Positions 7,891 through 15,618 are shown, counted from the first letter of the stretch. The stretch is 17,490 nucleotides of DNA from JBEAOO01 sp041164825 (GCA_041164825.1 JBEAOO010000269.1:1-17490), one strand, 5' to 3'. Notes: a model not told the origin generated them from the letters alone. Made by a program: numbers and translations.

Positions 7891-10734
7891 TCAAGCAAGG
7901 TCGTCCAGCATGCCCTGGGCCTTGGCCTTGAGCGCGCCATCTGCCTTGAGCAGCACTTCTTGCAGCAATTCGCGGGCACCATCGGAGTCGCCGATCTGCC
8001 GAAACTCCTCGGCCAACTCCATCTTGCGCGACAACGGATCACTGGCCTCGTCATCGTCCAGCGACAACTCGGGCGCGCCCAGATCGCTTGCACCCGCGGC
8101 CAGCTTGGCGCCCGGCGAGGTCGGCTCGTCCAAGTCCAGCGAGATGCTGTTCAGGTCGAAGCTCAGGGGCGACGCCGGCGAGGCGGCGGCCGGCGGGGCG
8201 GCATCCAGATCCATGTCGAGGTCGGGCAGGGAGAAATCCATGTCCTGCACCGACGGCGCACCCATGCCGGGCGAGCGCTCGTCCCAGGCCGAATCGAGCA
8301 CCGACGCCGCCGGCAAGCGGGGCGCGGCGGCCGGCGCAGCCGACAGCTCGGACAAATCAACCTCCACCGACGAGGCCGGCGTGTCAGCGTGCGGGTTGCC
8401 GGTCAGCACCATGGTGCTGGTGAGCGGGCCGGGCATGCTCGGCGGGGCGTCGTCCAGACCGAGGTCGAGATCGAGATCCACGCCAAAATCACTGGCCGGC
8501 GCAGGGACAGACGCCGCCGCCATGTCACCAAACACATCGGCTGGGTTGCCAAACTGCGAGGCCGTCGGCAACACCGACTGCGGCATCGTGCTGACTTCGA
8601 GTGACGGATAGCGACCCGCCGCCTCCACATGGCCCGGGCCCGACGGCGCACCGCCCGGCTGGTACATCGGGTTCTCGGGATCGAGTTGCAGGCCGAGTTG
8701 CTGCGCGCGTGCCCAGTCCTCGCCCTCACCACCTGTCAGCCCGTGCAATTGCGCGGCCAAGAGCTCAAAACCCTTGCCATCACGGCGCTTGGCATACACC
8801 TCCAGCAGCTTGGTGCGAATGGCCATGCGCTCGGGGCTGGCGCGCATCGCTTCTTTCAAAATTTCTTCGGCCTGCAGGTCGCGACCATAGGCCAGGTACA
8901 CATCGGCCTCGGCCACTGGGTCGACATCACCAATGGCATCAAGTTGGCTCAGCGAATAGCCCATCGACGACGCCGCGCCGGCCGCATCACGCGTGTCCAC
9001 GTGTTGACCGCCGCTGACACCAAAGAACGAGTCGGGCTGCAGCCGGCTTTCAAGGAACGAGGTTTCGCTGCTGTCCGAACGCGAGCGCTTGCGCAATTTG
9101 TAGGCGCCAAAACCCGCCAGCAAGGCCATCAGCCCCCCGCCCAGCGCCAGCGCCAGCGGGTTGTCCTTCAGCAAACCAGACAGCAAGCCCGGCGATTCGA
9201 CCTCGGGCTCGGCAGCCGGCGCCAGGGGGACGACCGGCTTGGAGGCAGCCGGCGCCATCGGTTCGGCCGTCGAAGCCGGTGCACTGGCGGCCACGGGCAC
9301 ACTCGCCACCACAGCCGGGGCACTGGCGATCACCACCGGCACACTCGCCGCCGCCACAGGCGACGAAGCGATTTGCACGGGCGGCGCAGCAGCGGGCACC
9401 GATACAGACACCGGCACCGACGCCGCTGCCACCACGGCAGACACCGCCTTCTGCACCGCCACCGGCACGGCAAGCACCGCCGGGGCGGAGGGCGCGGGCT
9501 TGGCCGCAGCCGCCACGGCAGGAGCCGCCGAGGCGGCGCCAGACAGCTTTTTCAGCTCGTCCACATTGCGAGCCAACTCGGCCACGCGGGTGGCAGCGTC
9601 TTTCTTGGCGCGGTCTTCGGAAATCTGGGCCTCAACGGCCTTGGCCGAGGTCTGGCCCTTGCTCAACGTGAGCTTGTCGGGCGTGGCCGCTGCGGATTGT
9701 TTGCGGTCGGCCACTTCGGCATCGACCTTGCCCGCGGCTTGCCGCGCGGCGCCTTCGTTGCGGGTGGTGGGCACCGCACCGGCCAAGCGCTGGCGGTAGG
9801 CGTTGAAGTCGGCACTTTGCGCCTGGATGATCTGGCGCGCCTCGGACGGCGCCAAGGCGCGCGCCGTGTCGGCACCGGGCACCGACAACACGACACCCGA
9901 ACGCAAGCGGTTCATGTTGTTGCCGAGGAAGGCGTCGGGGTTGCTGCGGTACAGCGACGCGAGCATTTGGTCGAGCGAGACGCCGGCCGGTTGCGTGCGT
10001 GAGGCGATGCGCGAGAGCGTGTCACCGCGACGAACGCGGTATCCCTCGGCCGCAGATGCGGTGGCGTCAGCCGGCGCAGCCGCTTTGGGTGCGGGGGCAG
10101 GTGCAGGCACCGCAGCGGCTCGGACGGGTGCCGGAGCGGCTGCAGGCTTGGGAGACGGCGCAGCCGCAGGCACGGGAGCCGGCTTGGCAGCCGGCGCCAC
10201 GACCACACGCCCCGGGCGGGCAGCCGTGGCCGGCGCATCAGGGGTCGCCTCGGCCGCCGGGGCCGCCGAAATCACCGGCGCCGTGGCCGGTGCGGGCGAG
10301 GCGGCGCGCACGCTGGCAGCCGGCGGATCGAGCAACACTGTGTACTCACGCACCACGCGGCCGGTGGGCCAGGTGAGCTCCAGAATCACGTCGACGAACG
10401 GCTCTTGGGCCGAGCGATCGCTGCTGAGCTTGAGGTAGGGGCGCCCATCGGCGCGACGCAGAAAATCAACTTTGGTGTCGGGCAGCAGCGGGCTGAACTC
10501 GACACCGGCCGCACGGTAGGCCTCGGGCGGCGCAATGCGCACGCGCAAATTGGCCGCCTCTTCGGGCGTCAGGCTGGTGATGTCGATCTCGGCACGCAAA
10601 GCTTCACCCAGCGCAGACTGCACCGTCAACCGCCCCAAGCCCAAAGCTTGAGCTTCAGGCGTGACAAGCCAGAGGGTGGCCGCAGCCAGGGTGGTCAGGG
10701 CAAATCGGCCCGCGTTCAGCGTCTGTCGTTTCAA
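7891..10734 (-). CDS. fimV: FimV/HubP-family polar landmark and pilus-assembly protein
   Basis: FimV/HubP proteins mark cell poles, bind peptidoglycan and support type IV pili, twitching and chemosensory localisation. The 947-residue protein starts with a signal peptide (residues 1-30, cleavage probably after EAQA). The FimV N-terminal domain (about 31-138) opens with LGLGRLTVQSALGEALRAEI. A Pro/Ala-rich linker leads to a LysM domain (about 232-286, YRVRRGDTLSRIA). A possible coiled coil (about 350-400) and an Ala/Val/Pro-rich stretch follow, then one membrane segment (about 526-546) ending KLRKRSR. The acidic cytoplasmic part has TPR-like helices (from about 606) and a C-terminal helical domain (about 905-947) ending MLDDLA. 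There is no ATG near the N-terminus. I chose TTG at 10734 because GGGAG lies six bases upstream; TTG at 10746 would add four residues. Confidence 0.95.
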   Translation of the reverse strand: MKRQTLNAGRFALTTLAAATLWLVTPEAQALGLGRLTVQSALGEALRAEIDITSLTPEEAANLRVRIAPPEAYRAAGVEFSPLLPDTKVDFLRRADGRPYLKLSSDRSAQEPFVDVILELTWPTGRVVREYTVLLDPPAASVRAASPAPATAPVISAAPAAEATPDAPATAARPGRVVVAPAAKPAPVPAAAPSPKPAAAPAPVRAAAVPAPAPAPKAAAPADATASAAEGYRVRRGDTLSRIASRTQPAGVSLDQMLASLYRSNPDAFLGNNMNRLRSGVVLSVPGADTARALAPSEARQIIQAQSADFNAYRQRLAGAVPTTRNEGAARQAAGKVDAEVADRKQSAAATPDKLTLSKGQTSAKAVEAQISEDRAKKDAATRVAELARNVDELKKLSGAASAAPAVAAAAKPAPSAPAVLAVPVAVQKAVSAVVAAASVPVSVSVPAAAPPVQIASSPVAAASVPVVIASAPAVVASVPVAASAPASTAEPMAPAASKPVVPLAPAAEPEVESPGLLSGLLKDNPLALALGGGLMALLAGFGAYKLRKRSRSDSSETSFLESRLQPDSFFGVSGGQHVDTRDAAGAASSMGYSLSQLDAIGDVDPVAEADVYLAYGRDLQAEEILKEAMRASPERMAIRTKLLEVYAKRRDGKGFELLAAQLHGLTGGEGEDWARAQQLGLQLDPENPMYQPGGAPSGPGHVEAAGRYPSLEVSTMPQSVLPTASQFGNPADVFGDMAAASVPAPASDFGVDLDLDLGLDDAPPSMPGPLTSTMVLTGNPHADTPASSVEVDLSELSAAPAAAPRLPAASVLDSAWDERSPGMGAPSVQDMDFSLPDLDMDLDAAPPAAASPASPLSFDLNSISLDLDEPTSPGAKLAAGASDLGAPELSLDDDEASDPLSRKMELAEEFRQIGDSDGARELLQEVLLKADGALKAKAQGMLDDLA
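9202..9537 (-). repeat. Low-complexity Ala/Val/Pro/Ser coding tract inside fimV
   Basis: This periplasmic segment of FimV, just before the membrane anchor, is almost entirely Ala, Val, Pro and Ser. It repeats short units such as ASVPV and ASAPAVV many times without a strict period. It probably forms an extended or disordered spacer across the cell wall. Such tracts vary in length between strains in this family. A similar Pro/Ala-rich spacer lies between the FimV N-terminal domain and LysM, at about 10048-10326. Confidence 0.7.
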
Positions 10735-10826
10735 GGCAACTCCCAAATCTGCTCCCTAGCGGCCCAGGCTGTGGAGTGTCCACGCCAGCCCTGATCGCCA
10801 CCCAGCGCTGGCGCCATGGGGGCATG

Positions 10827-10842
10827 TTGTGAGAAATCACAA
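10827..10842. promoter_or_regulatory. Dyad TTGTGA-N4-TCACAA over the fimV -10 and start region
   Basis: A perfect inverted repeat with 6-bp arms (10827-10832 and 10837-10842) and a 4-bp centre overlaps the predicted -10 hexamer and the likely transcription start of fimV. Its position is right for a repressor operator. It resembles, but does not equal, the CRP half-sites TGTGA/TCACA, whose spacing is six rather than four; the bound protein is unknown. Confidence 0.4.
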
Positions 10843-10867
10843 TAGCATCAAGCAGATACGGTGACAA
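10839..10867 (-). promoter_or_regulatory. Predicted sigma70-like promoter of fimV (extended -10)
   Basis: On the minus strand a -35 element TTGTCA (10867-10862) is separated by 17 bases from TATTGT (10844-10839). TG one base before the hexamer makes an extended -10. Transcription would start near 10832, giving a leader of about 100 bases before the fimV TTG. The -35 matches consensus at five of six positions and the -10 at four of six. The -35 lies inside one arm of an 11-bp inverted repeat, and the -10 overlaps a second dyad, so regulation is plausible. This is read by eye only. Confidence 0.55.
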
Positions 10868-10906
10868 GCTCACGCAAAATATGATGTTACGAGTCGCTTG
10901 TCACCG
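10859..10906. repeat. 11-bp perfect inverted repeat flanking the fimV -35 element
   Basis: CGGTGACAAGC at 10859-10869 and GCTTGTCACCG at 10896-10906 are exact reverse complements separated by a 26-bp A/T-richer spacer. The first arm contains the predicted fimV -35 hexamer and the second lies upstream of it. The spacer is too long for an efficient terminator, so a paired binding site around the promoter is a more natural reading. No regulator can be named from sequence. Confidence 0.5.
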
Positions 10907-10915
10907 CTGTGGATG

Positions 10916-10951
10916 CGCCCTGAGAGTTGCGGGTGTGCAACATTCAGGGCG
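10916..10951 (-). terminator. Hairpin immediately after asd
   Basis: An 8-bp outer stem (CGCCCTGA at 10916-10923 with TCAGGGCG at 10944-10951) is followed, after a symmetric two-base internal loop, by a 5-bp inner stem (GTTGC/GCAAC) with a six-base loop. It begins 11 bases beyond the asd stop codon. Nothing like a T-tract follows on the minus strand, so it is either a Rho-dependent or 3'-end-protecting structure, not a classical intrinsic terminator. Confidence 0.4.
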
Positions 10952-10961
10952 TCTGACCCAC

Positions 10962-12086
10962 TCAGTCGAGCAAGATGCGCAACATGCGGCGCAGCGGTTC
11001 GGCCGCGCCCCAGAGCAACTGATCGCCAATCGTGAACGCGCCCACGTACTCCGGGCCCATCGCCAATTTGCGGATCCGGCCGACCGGGATCGTCATCGTG
11101 CCAGTGACAGCCACGGGCGTCAGGTCTTTGATCGTGGCTTCGCGCGTATTGGGTACAACTTTTACCCATTCGTTATCGGCAGCGATCATGGCTTCGATGT
11201 CGGCCACCGGCACGTCCTTCTTGAGCTTGAAGGTCAGCGCTGGGCTGTGGCAGCGCATGGCGCCCACGCGCACGCAGAAGCCATCGACCGGAATGGCGGC
11301 CGAACCGAAGCCCTCACCCAAGCCGAGGATCTTGTTGGTCTCGGCCATGCCCTTCCATTCTTCCTTGGACATGCCATTGCCCAGGTCCTTGTCGATCCAA
11401 GGAATCAGCGAGCCGCCCAGCGGCACGCCGAAGTTGGCGGTCTGCTCAGCCGTCAGCGCACGCTGGGTGGCGATCACTTGGCGATCAATCTCCAGAATGG
11501 CGCTCTTCGGGTCGTCCAGCAGGGCCTTCACCGAGCTGTTCAGCGTGCCGTATTGCGTCAGCAGCTCGCGCATGTGCTGCGCACCGCCACCAGAAGCCGC
11601 TTGGTAGGTCTGCGTGGACATCCACTCGACCAGCCCAGCCTTGTACAGCGCGCCCACGCCCATCAGCATGCAGCTGACGGTGCAGTTGCCGCCGACCCAG
11701 TTCTTGCCACCCTTGGCCAGCGCATCCTTGATCACCGGCATGTTGACCGGGTCGAGGATGATGACGGCATCGGATTCCATGCGCAGCGTCGAGGCGGCGT
11801 CAATCCAGTGGCCGTTCCAGCCGGCAGCGCGCAGCTTGCCGAACACGGCGCTGGTGTAGTCGCCGCCCTGAGCCGTGACGATGAAGTCGCAGCGCTTGAG
11901 CGCGTCGATGTCGTACGCGTCTTGCAGCGTGGTTTCGTTCTTCGCCATCGACGGGGCTTTGCCGCCCGAGTTCGAGGTGGAGAAGAACAGGGGTTCGAAG
12001 TGAGCGAAGTCGCCTTCGGCCTGCATGCGGTCCATCAAGACGGAGCCGACCATGCCGCGCCATCCGACCAATCCTACGAGTGCCAT
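10962..12086 (-). CDS. asd: Aspartate-semialdehyde dehydrogenase
   Basis: Asd reduces aspartyl phosphate to aspartate semialdehyde with NADPH. The product is the branch point for lysine, diaminopimelate, threonine, methionine and isoleucine, so the gene is normally essential. The 374-residue protein begins MALVGLVGWRGMVGSVL, a Rossmann nucleotide-binding loop. Catalytic Cys135 lies in VGGNCTVSCML, the same number as in the E. coli enzyme. The catalytic His is about residue 280 in VGAMRCHSPAL. QTYQAASGGGAQHM is another signature of the gram-negative long form. The ATG at 12086 has AAGGA nine bases upstream. It lies 95 bp after leuB and is followed by a hairpin and the fimV promoter region. The leuB-asd-fimV-truA order also occurs in pseudomonads. 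Confidence 0.98.
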   Translation of the reverse strand: MALVGLVGWRGMVGSVLMDRMQAEGDFAHFEPLFFSTSNSGGKAPSMAKNETTLQDAYDIDALKRCDFIVTAQGGDYTSAVFGKLRAAGWNGHWIDAASTLRMESDAVIILDPVNMPVIKDALAKGGKNWVGGNCTVSCMLMGVGALYKAGLVEWMSTQTYQAASGGGAQHMRELLTQYGTLNSSVKALLDDPKSAILEIDRQVIATQRALTAEQTANFGVPLGGSLIPWIDKDLGNGMSKEEWKGMAETNKILGLGEGFGSAAIPVDGFCVRVGAMRCHSPALTFKLKKDVPVADIEAMIAADNEWVKVVPNTREATIKDLTPVAVTGTMTIPVGRIRKLAMGPEYVGAFTIGDQLLWGAAEPLRRMLRILLD

Positions 12087-12128
12087 TTCCAGATTTCCTT
12101 GTGAAGCGTTGTCCCAGACCCCTGACTC

Positions 12129-12149
12129 CCCCGGCTCGCTTCGCCGGGG
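12129..12149. repeat. GC-rich hairpin between leuB and asd
   Basis: A perfect 7-bp inverted repeat (CCCCGGC at 12129-12135, GCCGGGG at 12143-12149) has a 7-base loop and lies in the 95-bp leuB-asd gap. There is no T-tract after it on the minus strand. It could be a weak terminator, an mRNA-processing or stability element, or a copy of a short dispersed GC palindrome; one copy in one window cannot tell these apart. Confidence 0.45.
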
Positions 12150-12181
12150 TCCAGGTGTGGGGGCGAGACGAAACCGAGCTG

Positions 12182-13285
12182 TCAGCTCTTGGTAATCGTT
12201 TTGCCGGTGCGGTTGGCCAAGACGGCCGCGACCACGGCATCACCCATCTCGCGCGTGCCCACCTTGTGGGTGCCGTCGCTCCAAATGTCGGCCGTGCGGT
12301 AACCCGCGGCCAGCACAGCCTTGACCGCCGACTCAATGCGGTCGGCAGCCTCAGGCTGTTGGAGTGAGAAACGGAGCATCATGGCGGCAGACAGGATTGT
12401 AGCCAAGGGATTGGCCAAGCCTTTGCCGGCGATGTCGGGCGCGCTGCCGTGGCTGGGCTCATACAGGCCCTGGCCCTTGGCGTTCAGCGAGGCCGAGGGC
12501 AGCATGCCGATCGAGCCCGTCAGCATCGAGGCTTCGTCTGACAGGATGTCGCCGAACATATTGCCCGTGAACAGCACGTCGAACTTCTTAGGCGCCTTCA
12601 CGAGCTGCATGGCCGCGTTGTCCACGTACATGTGCTCCAGCTCGATGTCCGGATACTCTTTGTGCACCTCGGTGACCACGTCCTTCCAGAACTGGAAGGT
12701 CTCCAGCACATTGGCCTTGTCGACCGAGGTGACCTTCTTGTTGCGCTTGCGGGCGGCCTGGAAGGCCACGTGGGCGATGCGCTCGATCTCTGGGCGCGAG
12801 TAGCGCATGGTGTCGAACGCTTCTTCGGCACCCGGGAAATGCCCGTCGGTGGCGATGCGGCGGCCACGCGGCTGGCCGAAGTAGATGTCGCCGGTCAGCT
12901 CACGGATGATCAGGATGTCCAGGCCGGCGATCAGCTCGGGCTTCAGGCTCGACGCACCCACCAACTGCTCGTAGCAGATGGCCGGGCGGAAGTTGGCGAA
13001 CAGACCCAGGTGCTTGCGCAGGCCCAGGATGGCTTGCTCGGGGCGCAGCGGGCGGTCGAGCGTGTCGTACTTCCAGTCGCCCACCGCGCCAAACAGGATG
13101 GCGTCCGAGGCCTTGGCCAGGTTCAGCGTGGATTCAGGCAGCGGGTGGCCATGGGCCTCGTAGGCGGCGCCGCCCACCTTGGCCTCTTCCATCTCCAAGT
13201 TCAGGTCGAGCACGTTCAACACGCGCACGGCCTCGGCCACGATTTCCGTGCCGATGCCATCGCCGGGGAGGACTGCAATTTTCAT
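12182..13285 (-). CDS. leuB: 3-isopropylmalate dehydrogenase
   Basis: LeuB oxidatively decarboxylates 3-isopropylmalate to 2-oxoisocaproate using NAD in leucine synthesis. The 367-residue protein begins MKIAVLPGDGIGTEI, the standard nucleotide and substrate loop. Tyr135 in RELTGDIYFG and Lys190 in TSVDKANVLE are the catalytic pair. Asp222, Asp246 and Asp250 (in VDNAAMQL and NMFGDILSDEAS) bind the metal ion. EPSHGSAPDIAGKGLANP near the C-terminus is the cofactor-discriminating loop region. The ATG at 13285 has GAAGA about seven bases upstream. It lies 71 bp after leuD and 95 bp before asd, so the leu genes and asd may share a transcript, interrupted or modulated by the GC hairpin in between. 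Confidence 0.98.
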   Translation of the reverse strand: MKIAVLPGDGIGTEIVAEAVRVLNVLDLNLEMEEAKVGGAAYEAHGHPLPESTLNLAKASDAILFGAVGDWKYDTLDRPLRPEQAILGLRKHLGLFANFRPAICYEQLVGASSLKPELIAGLDILIIRELTGDIYFGQPRGRRIATDGHFPGAEEAFDTMRYSRPEIERIAHVAFQAARKRNKKVTSVDKANVLETFQFWKDVVTEVHKEYPDIELEHMYVDNAAMQLVKAPKKFDVLFTGNMFGDILSDEASMLTGSIGMLPSASLNAKGQGLYEPSHGSAPDIAGKGLANPLATILSAAMMLRFSLQQPEAADRIESAVKAVLAAGYRTADIWSDGTHKVGTREMGDAVVAAVLANRTGKTITKS

Positions 13286-13356
13286 GGTGCGATCTTCAAA
13301 AGTCAGAAACGGAACACCCGGACAGGGCCCGGGCGCGGTGTGTCAACGCAGTGGGG

Positions 13357-14007
13357 TCAGGAGACCATCGTGTGGGCCAGCCACGGCTTGGTCGCCAGGC
13401 GCTCGGCCTCGTAGGCGGCGATCTTGTCCTTGTGGCGCAGCGTCAGGCCAATGTCGTCCAGGCCGTTGAGCAGGCAGTACTTGCGGAAGGCCTGCACCTC
13501 AAAGGCGATCTCTTCGCCCTGCGGCTTGACCACCACCTGGCGCGCCAGATCAACCGTCAGCTGATACCCCGGGAAGGCCAGCACCTCGTTGAACAGCTGG
13601 TCGACCACGGCCTCGGGCAGCACGATGGGCAAGAGGCCGTTCTTGAAGCAGTTGTTGAAGAAGATGTCGGCGTAGCTGGGCGCGATGATGGCGCGAAAGC
13701 CGTACTGGTCGATCGCCCACGGCGCGTGCTCGCGGCTGGAGCCGCAGCCGAAGTTCTTGCGCGCCAGCAGCACCGAGGCGCCCGCATAACGCGGCTGGTT
13801 GAGCACGAAGTCGGGGTTGGGGCGGCGGCTGGCCGGGTCTTGGCCGGGCTCGCCCTTGTCGAGGTAGCGCCACTCGTCAAACAGGTTCGGGCCGAAACCG
13901 GTCTTGCGGATCGACTTCAGAAACTGCTTCGGGATGATCGCGTCGGTGTCGACGTTCTCGCGGTCCATCGGGGCCACCAGGCCCTTGTGAAGTTGGAATG
14001 CTTGCAT
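13357..14007 (-). CDS. leuD: 3-isopropylmalate dehydratase small subunit
   Basis: LeuD is the small subunit of isopropylmalate isomerase, which with LeuC converts 2-isopropylmalate to 3-isopropylmalate. The 216-residue length is usual. It begins MQAFQLHKGLVAPMDRENVDTDAIIPKQF, containing the conserved DTDAIIP segment. ARKNFGCGSSREHAPWAI is the signature swivel-domain loop. APSYADIFFNNCFKNGLLP is also characteristic. The ATG at 14007 is the natural start and the ribosome site is weak. The gene is separated from leuC by a 44-codon lipoprotein gene, with 31 bp between that gene and leuD. leuB follows after 71 bp. No frameshift or missing residue is seen. Confidence 0.98.
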   Translation of the reverse strand: MQAFQLHKGLVAPMDRENVDTDAIIPKQFLKSIRKTGFGPNLFDEWRYLDKGEPGQDPASRRPNPDFVLNQPRYAGASVLLARKNFGCGSSREHAPWAIDQYGFRAIIAPSYADIFFNNCFKNGLLPIVLPEAVVDQLFNEVLAFPGYQLTVDLARQVVVKPQGEEIAFEVQAFRKYCLLNGLDDIGLTLRHKDKIAAYEAERLATKPWLAHTMVS

Positions 14008-14038
14008 GGTGTGGGGTGCTCTCGAATTCGGGTGACGC

Positions 14039-14173
14039 TTACTTCTTGCGCGCGGCTTCTTCGATCGACTGGCCGGCTTTTTGAATGTCTTTGCCGATGC
14101 CGTCCATCGTGTTGCAGGCGCTGAGCGAGGCCAAGCCGGCCAACACGGCAGTGATCAGGAGAAAGTGCTTCAT
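14039..14173 (-). CDS. Entericidin-like small lipoprotein in the leu operon
   Basis: This 44-residue protein has a lipoprotein signal: MKHFLLITAVLAGLASLSAC, with the lipobox Leu-Ser-Ala-Cys and lipidated Cys20. The short mature part (NTMDGIGKDIQKAGQSIEEAARKK) is an amphipathic helix rich in Lys, Glu and Ala. This resembles the EcnA/EcnB family, studied in enteric bacteria as a bacteriolytic-lipoprotein and antidote pair. Only one member is present here, so a toxin role should not be assumed; it may be an envelope-stress lipoprotein. GGAG lies six bases before the ATG at 14173. It starts 17 bp after the leuC stop and ends 31 bp before leuD, which implies expression with the leu genes. It sits within a longer open frame (to 14842) that is a leuC shadow. 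The family call is by eye. Confidence 0.8.
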   Translation of the reverse strand: MKHFLLITAVLAGLASLSACNTMDGIGKDIQKAGQSIEEAARKK

Positions 14174-14190
14174 GGCGGGCTCCGTTTCAG

Positions 14191-15618
14191 TCAAGACACC
14201 ATGCCACGCACGTCCACGAAGTGGCCGTGCACAGCGGCGGCAGCGGCCATGGCCGGCGACACCAGGTGGGTGCGCCCGCCGTTGCCCTGACGGCCTTCGA
14301 AGTTGCGGTTGCTGGTAGAGGCGCAGCGCTCGCCCGGCTCCAAGCGGTCGGCGTTCATGGCCAGGCACATCGAGCAGCCCGGCTCGCGCCACTCGAACCC
14401 CGCGGCCTTGAAGATCTCGTGCAGGCCCTCGGCCTCGGCCTGCGCCTTCACCAGGCCCGAGCCCGGCACCACCAGCGCCAGCTTGATGTTCTTGGCCACT
14501 TTTTGGCCCAGCTTCTTCACCACGGCGGCGGCTTCGCGCATGTCCTCGATGCGGCTGTTGGTGCAGGAGCCGATGAACACCTTGTCGACGAAGATGTCGT
14601 TCAGCGCCTTGCCCGGCTGCAGGTCCATGTAGGTCAAGGCGCGCTCGATGGCGCCGCGCTTGTTGGGGTCTTTTTCCTTCTCGGGGTCGGGCACGCGGGC
14701 ATCCACGCCCAGCACCATCTCGGGCGAGGTGCCCCAGGTCACTTGCGGCACGATCTGCGTCGCGTCCAGCTCGACCACGGTGTCGAAGTGCGCGCCGGCG
14801 TCGCTGTGCAGCGTTTGCCAGTAGGCCACGGCTTGGTCCCATTCCACGCCGGTGGGCGACAGCGGGCGGCCCTTCACATAAGCAATGGTTTTCTCATCCA
14901 CCGCCACCAAGCCGGCACGCGCGCCGCCTTCAATGGCCATGTTGCAGACCGTCATGCGGCCCTCGACGCTCAGGCCGCGGATGGCCGAACCACCGAACTC
15001 GATGGTGTAGCCCGTGCCACCTGCCGTGCCGATCTTGCCGATGATGGCCAGCACCACGTCTTTGGCGGTCACGCCCGGGGCCAGCGCGCCGTCCACCTGG
15101 ATCAGCATGTTCTTGGCCTTTTTGGCCAGCAGCGTTTGCGTGGCCATCACGTGCTCGACCTCGCTGGTGCCAATGCCGTGCGCCAGCGCCCCAAAGGCGC
15201 CGTGCGTGGAGGTGTGCGAGTCGCCGCAGACCACGGTCATGCCGGGCAGCGTGGCGCCGTTTTCCGGGCCGATCACGTGCACGATGCCCTGGCGCTTGGA
15301 CATGAACGGGAAGAACGCCGCCGAGCCGAACTCCTTGATGTTGCTGTCGAGCGTGGTGATCTGCTCTTTGCTGATCGGGTCGGTGATGCCGTCGTAGCCC
15401 AGCTCCCAGCCGGTGGTGGGCGTGTTGTGGTCGGCCGTGGCCACGATCGAGCTGACGCGCCACACCTTGCGGCCGGCTTGCCGCAGGCCCTCAAACGCCT
15501 GCGGGCTGGTCACTTCGTGCACCAGGTGGCGGTCGATGTAGAGCACCGAGGTGCCGTCTTCTTCGGTGTGGACGACGTGTTCGTCCCAGAGCTTGTCGTA
15601 GAGGGTGCGTGCGGTCAT
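14191..15618 (-). CDS. leuC: 3-isopropylmalate dehydratase large subunit
   Basis: LeuC is the aconitase-like [4Fe-4S] subunit of isopropylmalate isomerase. The 475-residue protein begins MTARTLYDKLWDEHVV. The three cluster ligands are visible: Cys352 in IGSCTNSRIED, and Cys415 and Cys418 in GCSMCLAMN. VVCGDSHTSTHGAFG near residue 130 is another aconitase-family signature. GERCASTSNRNFEGRQG near 430 is the conserved substrate loop. The open frame extends to 15819, but the conserved N-terminus fixes the ATG at 15618; a GAGG lies about eleven bases upstream. It starts 13 bp after the LysR gene, and the lipoprotein gene follows after 17 bp. Cotranscription with the regulator upstream is likely, although a leuC promoter inside the LysR gene cannot be excluded. 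Confidence 0.98.
   Translation of the reverse strand: MTARTLYDKLWDEHVVHTEEDGTSVLYIDRHLVHEVTSPQAFEGLRQAGRKVWRVSSIVATADHNTPTTGWELGYDGITDPISKEQITTLDSNIKEFGSAAFFPFMSKRQGIVHVIGPENGATLPGMTVVCGDSHTSTHGAFGALAHGIGTSEVEHVMATQTLLAKKAKNMLIQVDGALAPGVTAKDVVLAIIGKIGTAGGTGYTIEFGGSAIRGLSVEGRMTVCNMAIEGGARAGLVAVDEKTIAYVKGRPLSPTGVEWDQAVAYWQTLHSDAGAHFDTVVELDATQIVPQVTWGTSPEMVLGVDARVPDPEKEKDPNKRGAIERALTYMDLQPGKALNDIFVDKVFIGSCTNSRIEDMREAAAVVKKLGQKVAKNIKLALVVPGSGLVKAQAEAEGLHEIFKAAGFEWREPGCSMCLAMNADRLEPGERCASTSNRNFEGRQGNGGRTHLVSPAMAAAAAVHGHFVDVRGMVS

Noticed and set aside
8629..10002. 457-codon plus-strand frame opposite fimV with RR/GR-rich repeats
   Set aside because: The low-complexity Arg/Gly/His pattern is the complement of the Ala/Pro/Val spacer of FimV, not an independent gene.
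10655..10873. 72-codon minus-strand frame overlapping the fimV start and promoter
   Set aside because: It overlaps the promoter and the FimV signal peptide in another frame, and the product has no recognisable feature.
10859..10906. The 11-bp inverted repeat as the asd terminator
   Set aside because: The loop would be 26 bases and no T-tract follows; the overlap with the fimV -35 makes a regulatory site more likely.
14039..14842. 267-codon minus-strand frame ending in the lipoprotein
   Set aside because: Its upstream part is out of frame within leuC and Arg-rich; the ATG at 14173 with GGAG and a lipoprotein signal is the real start.
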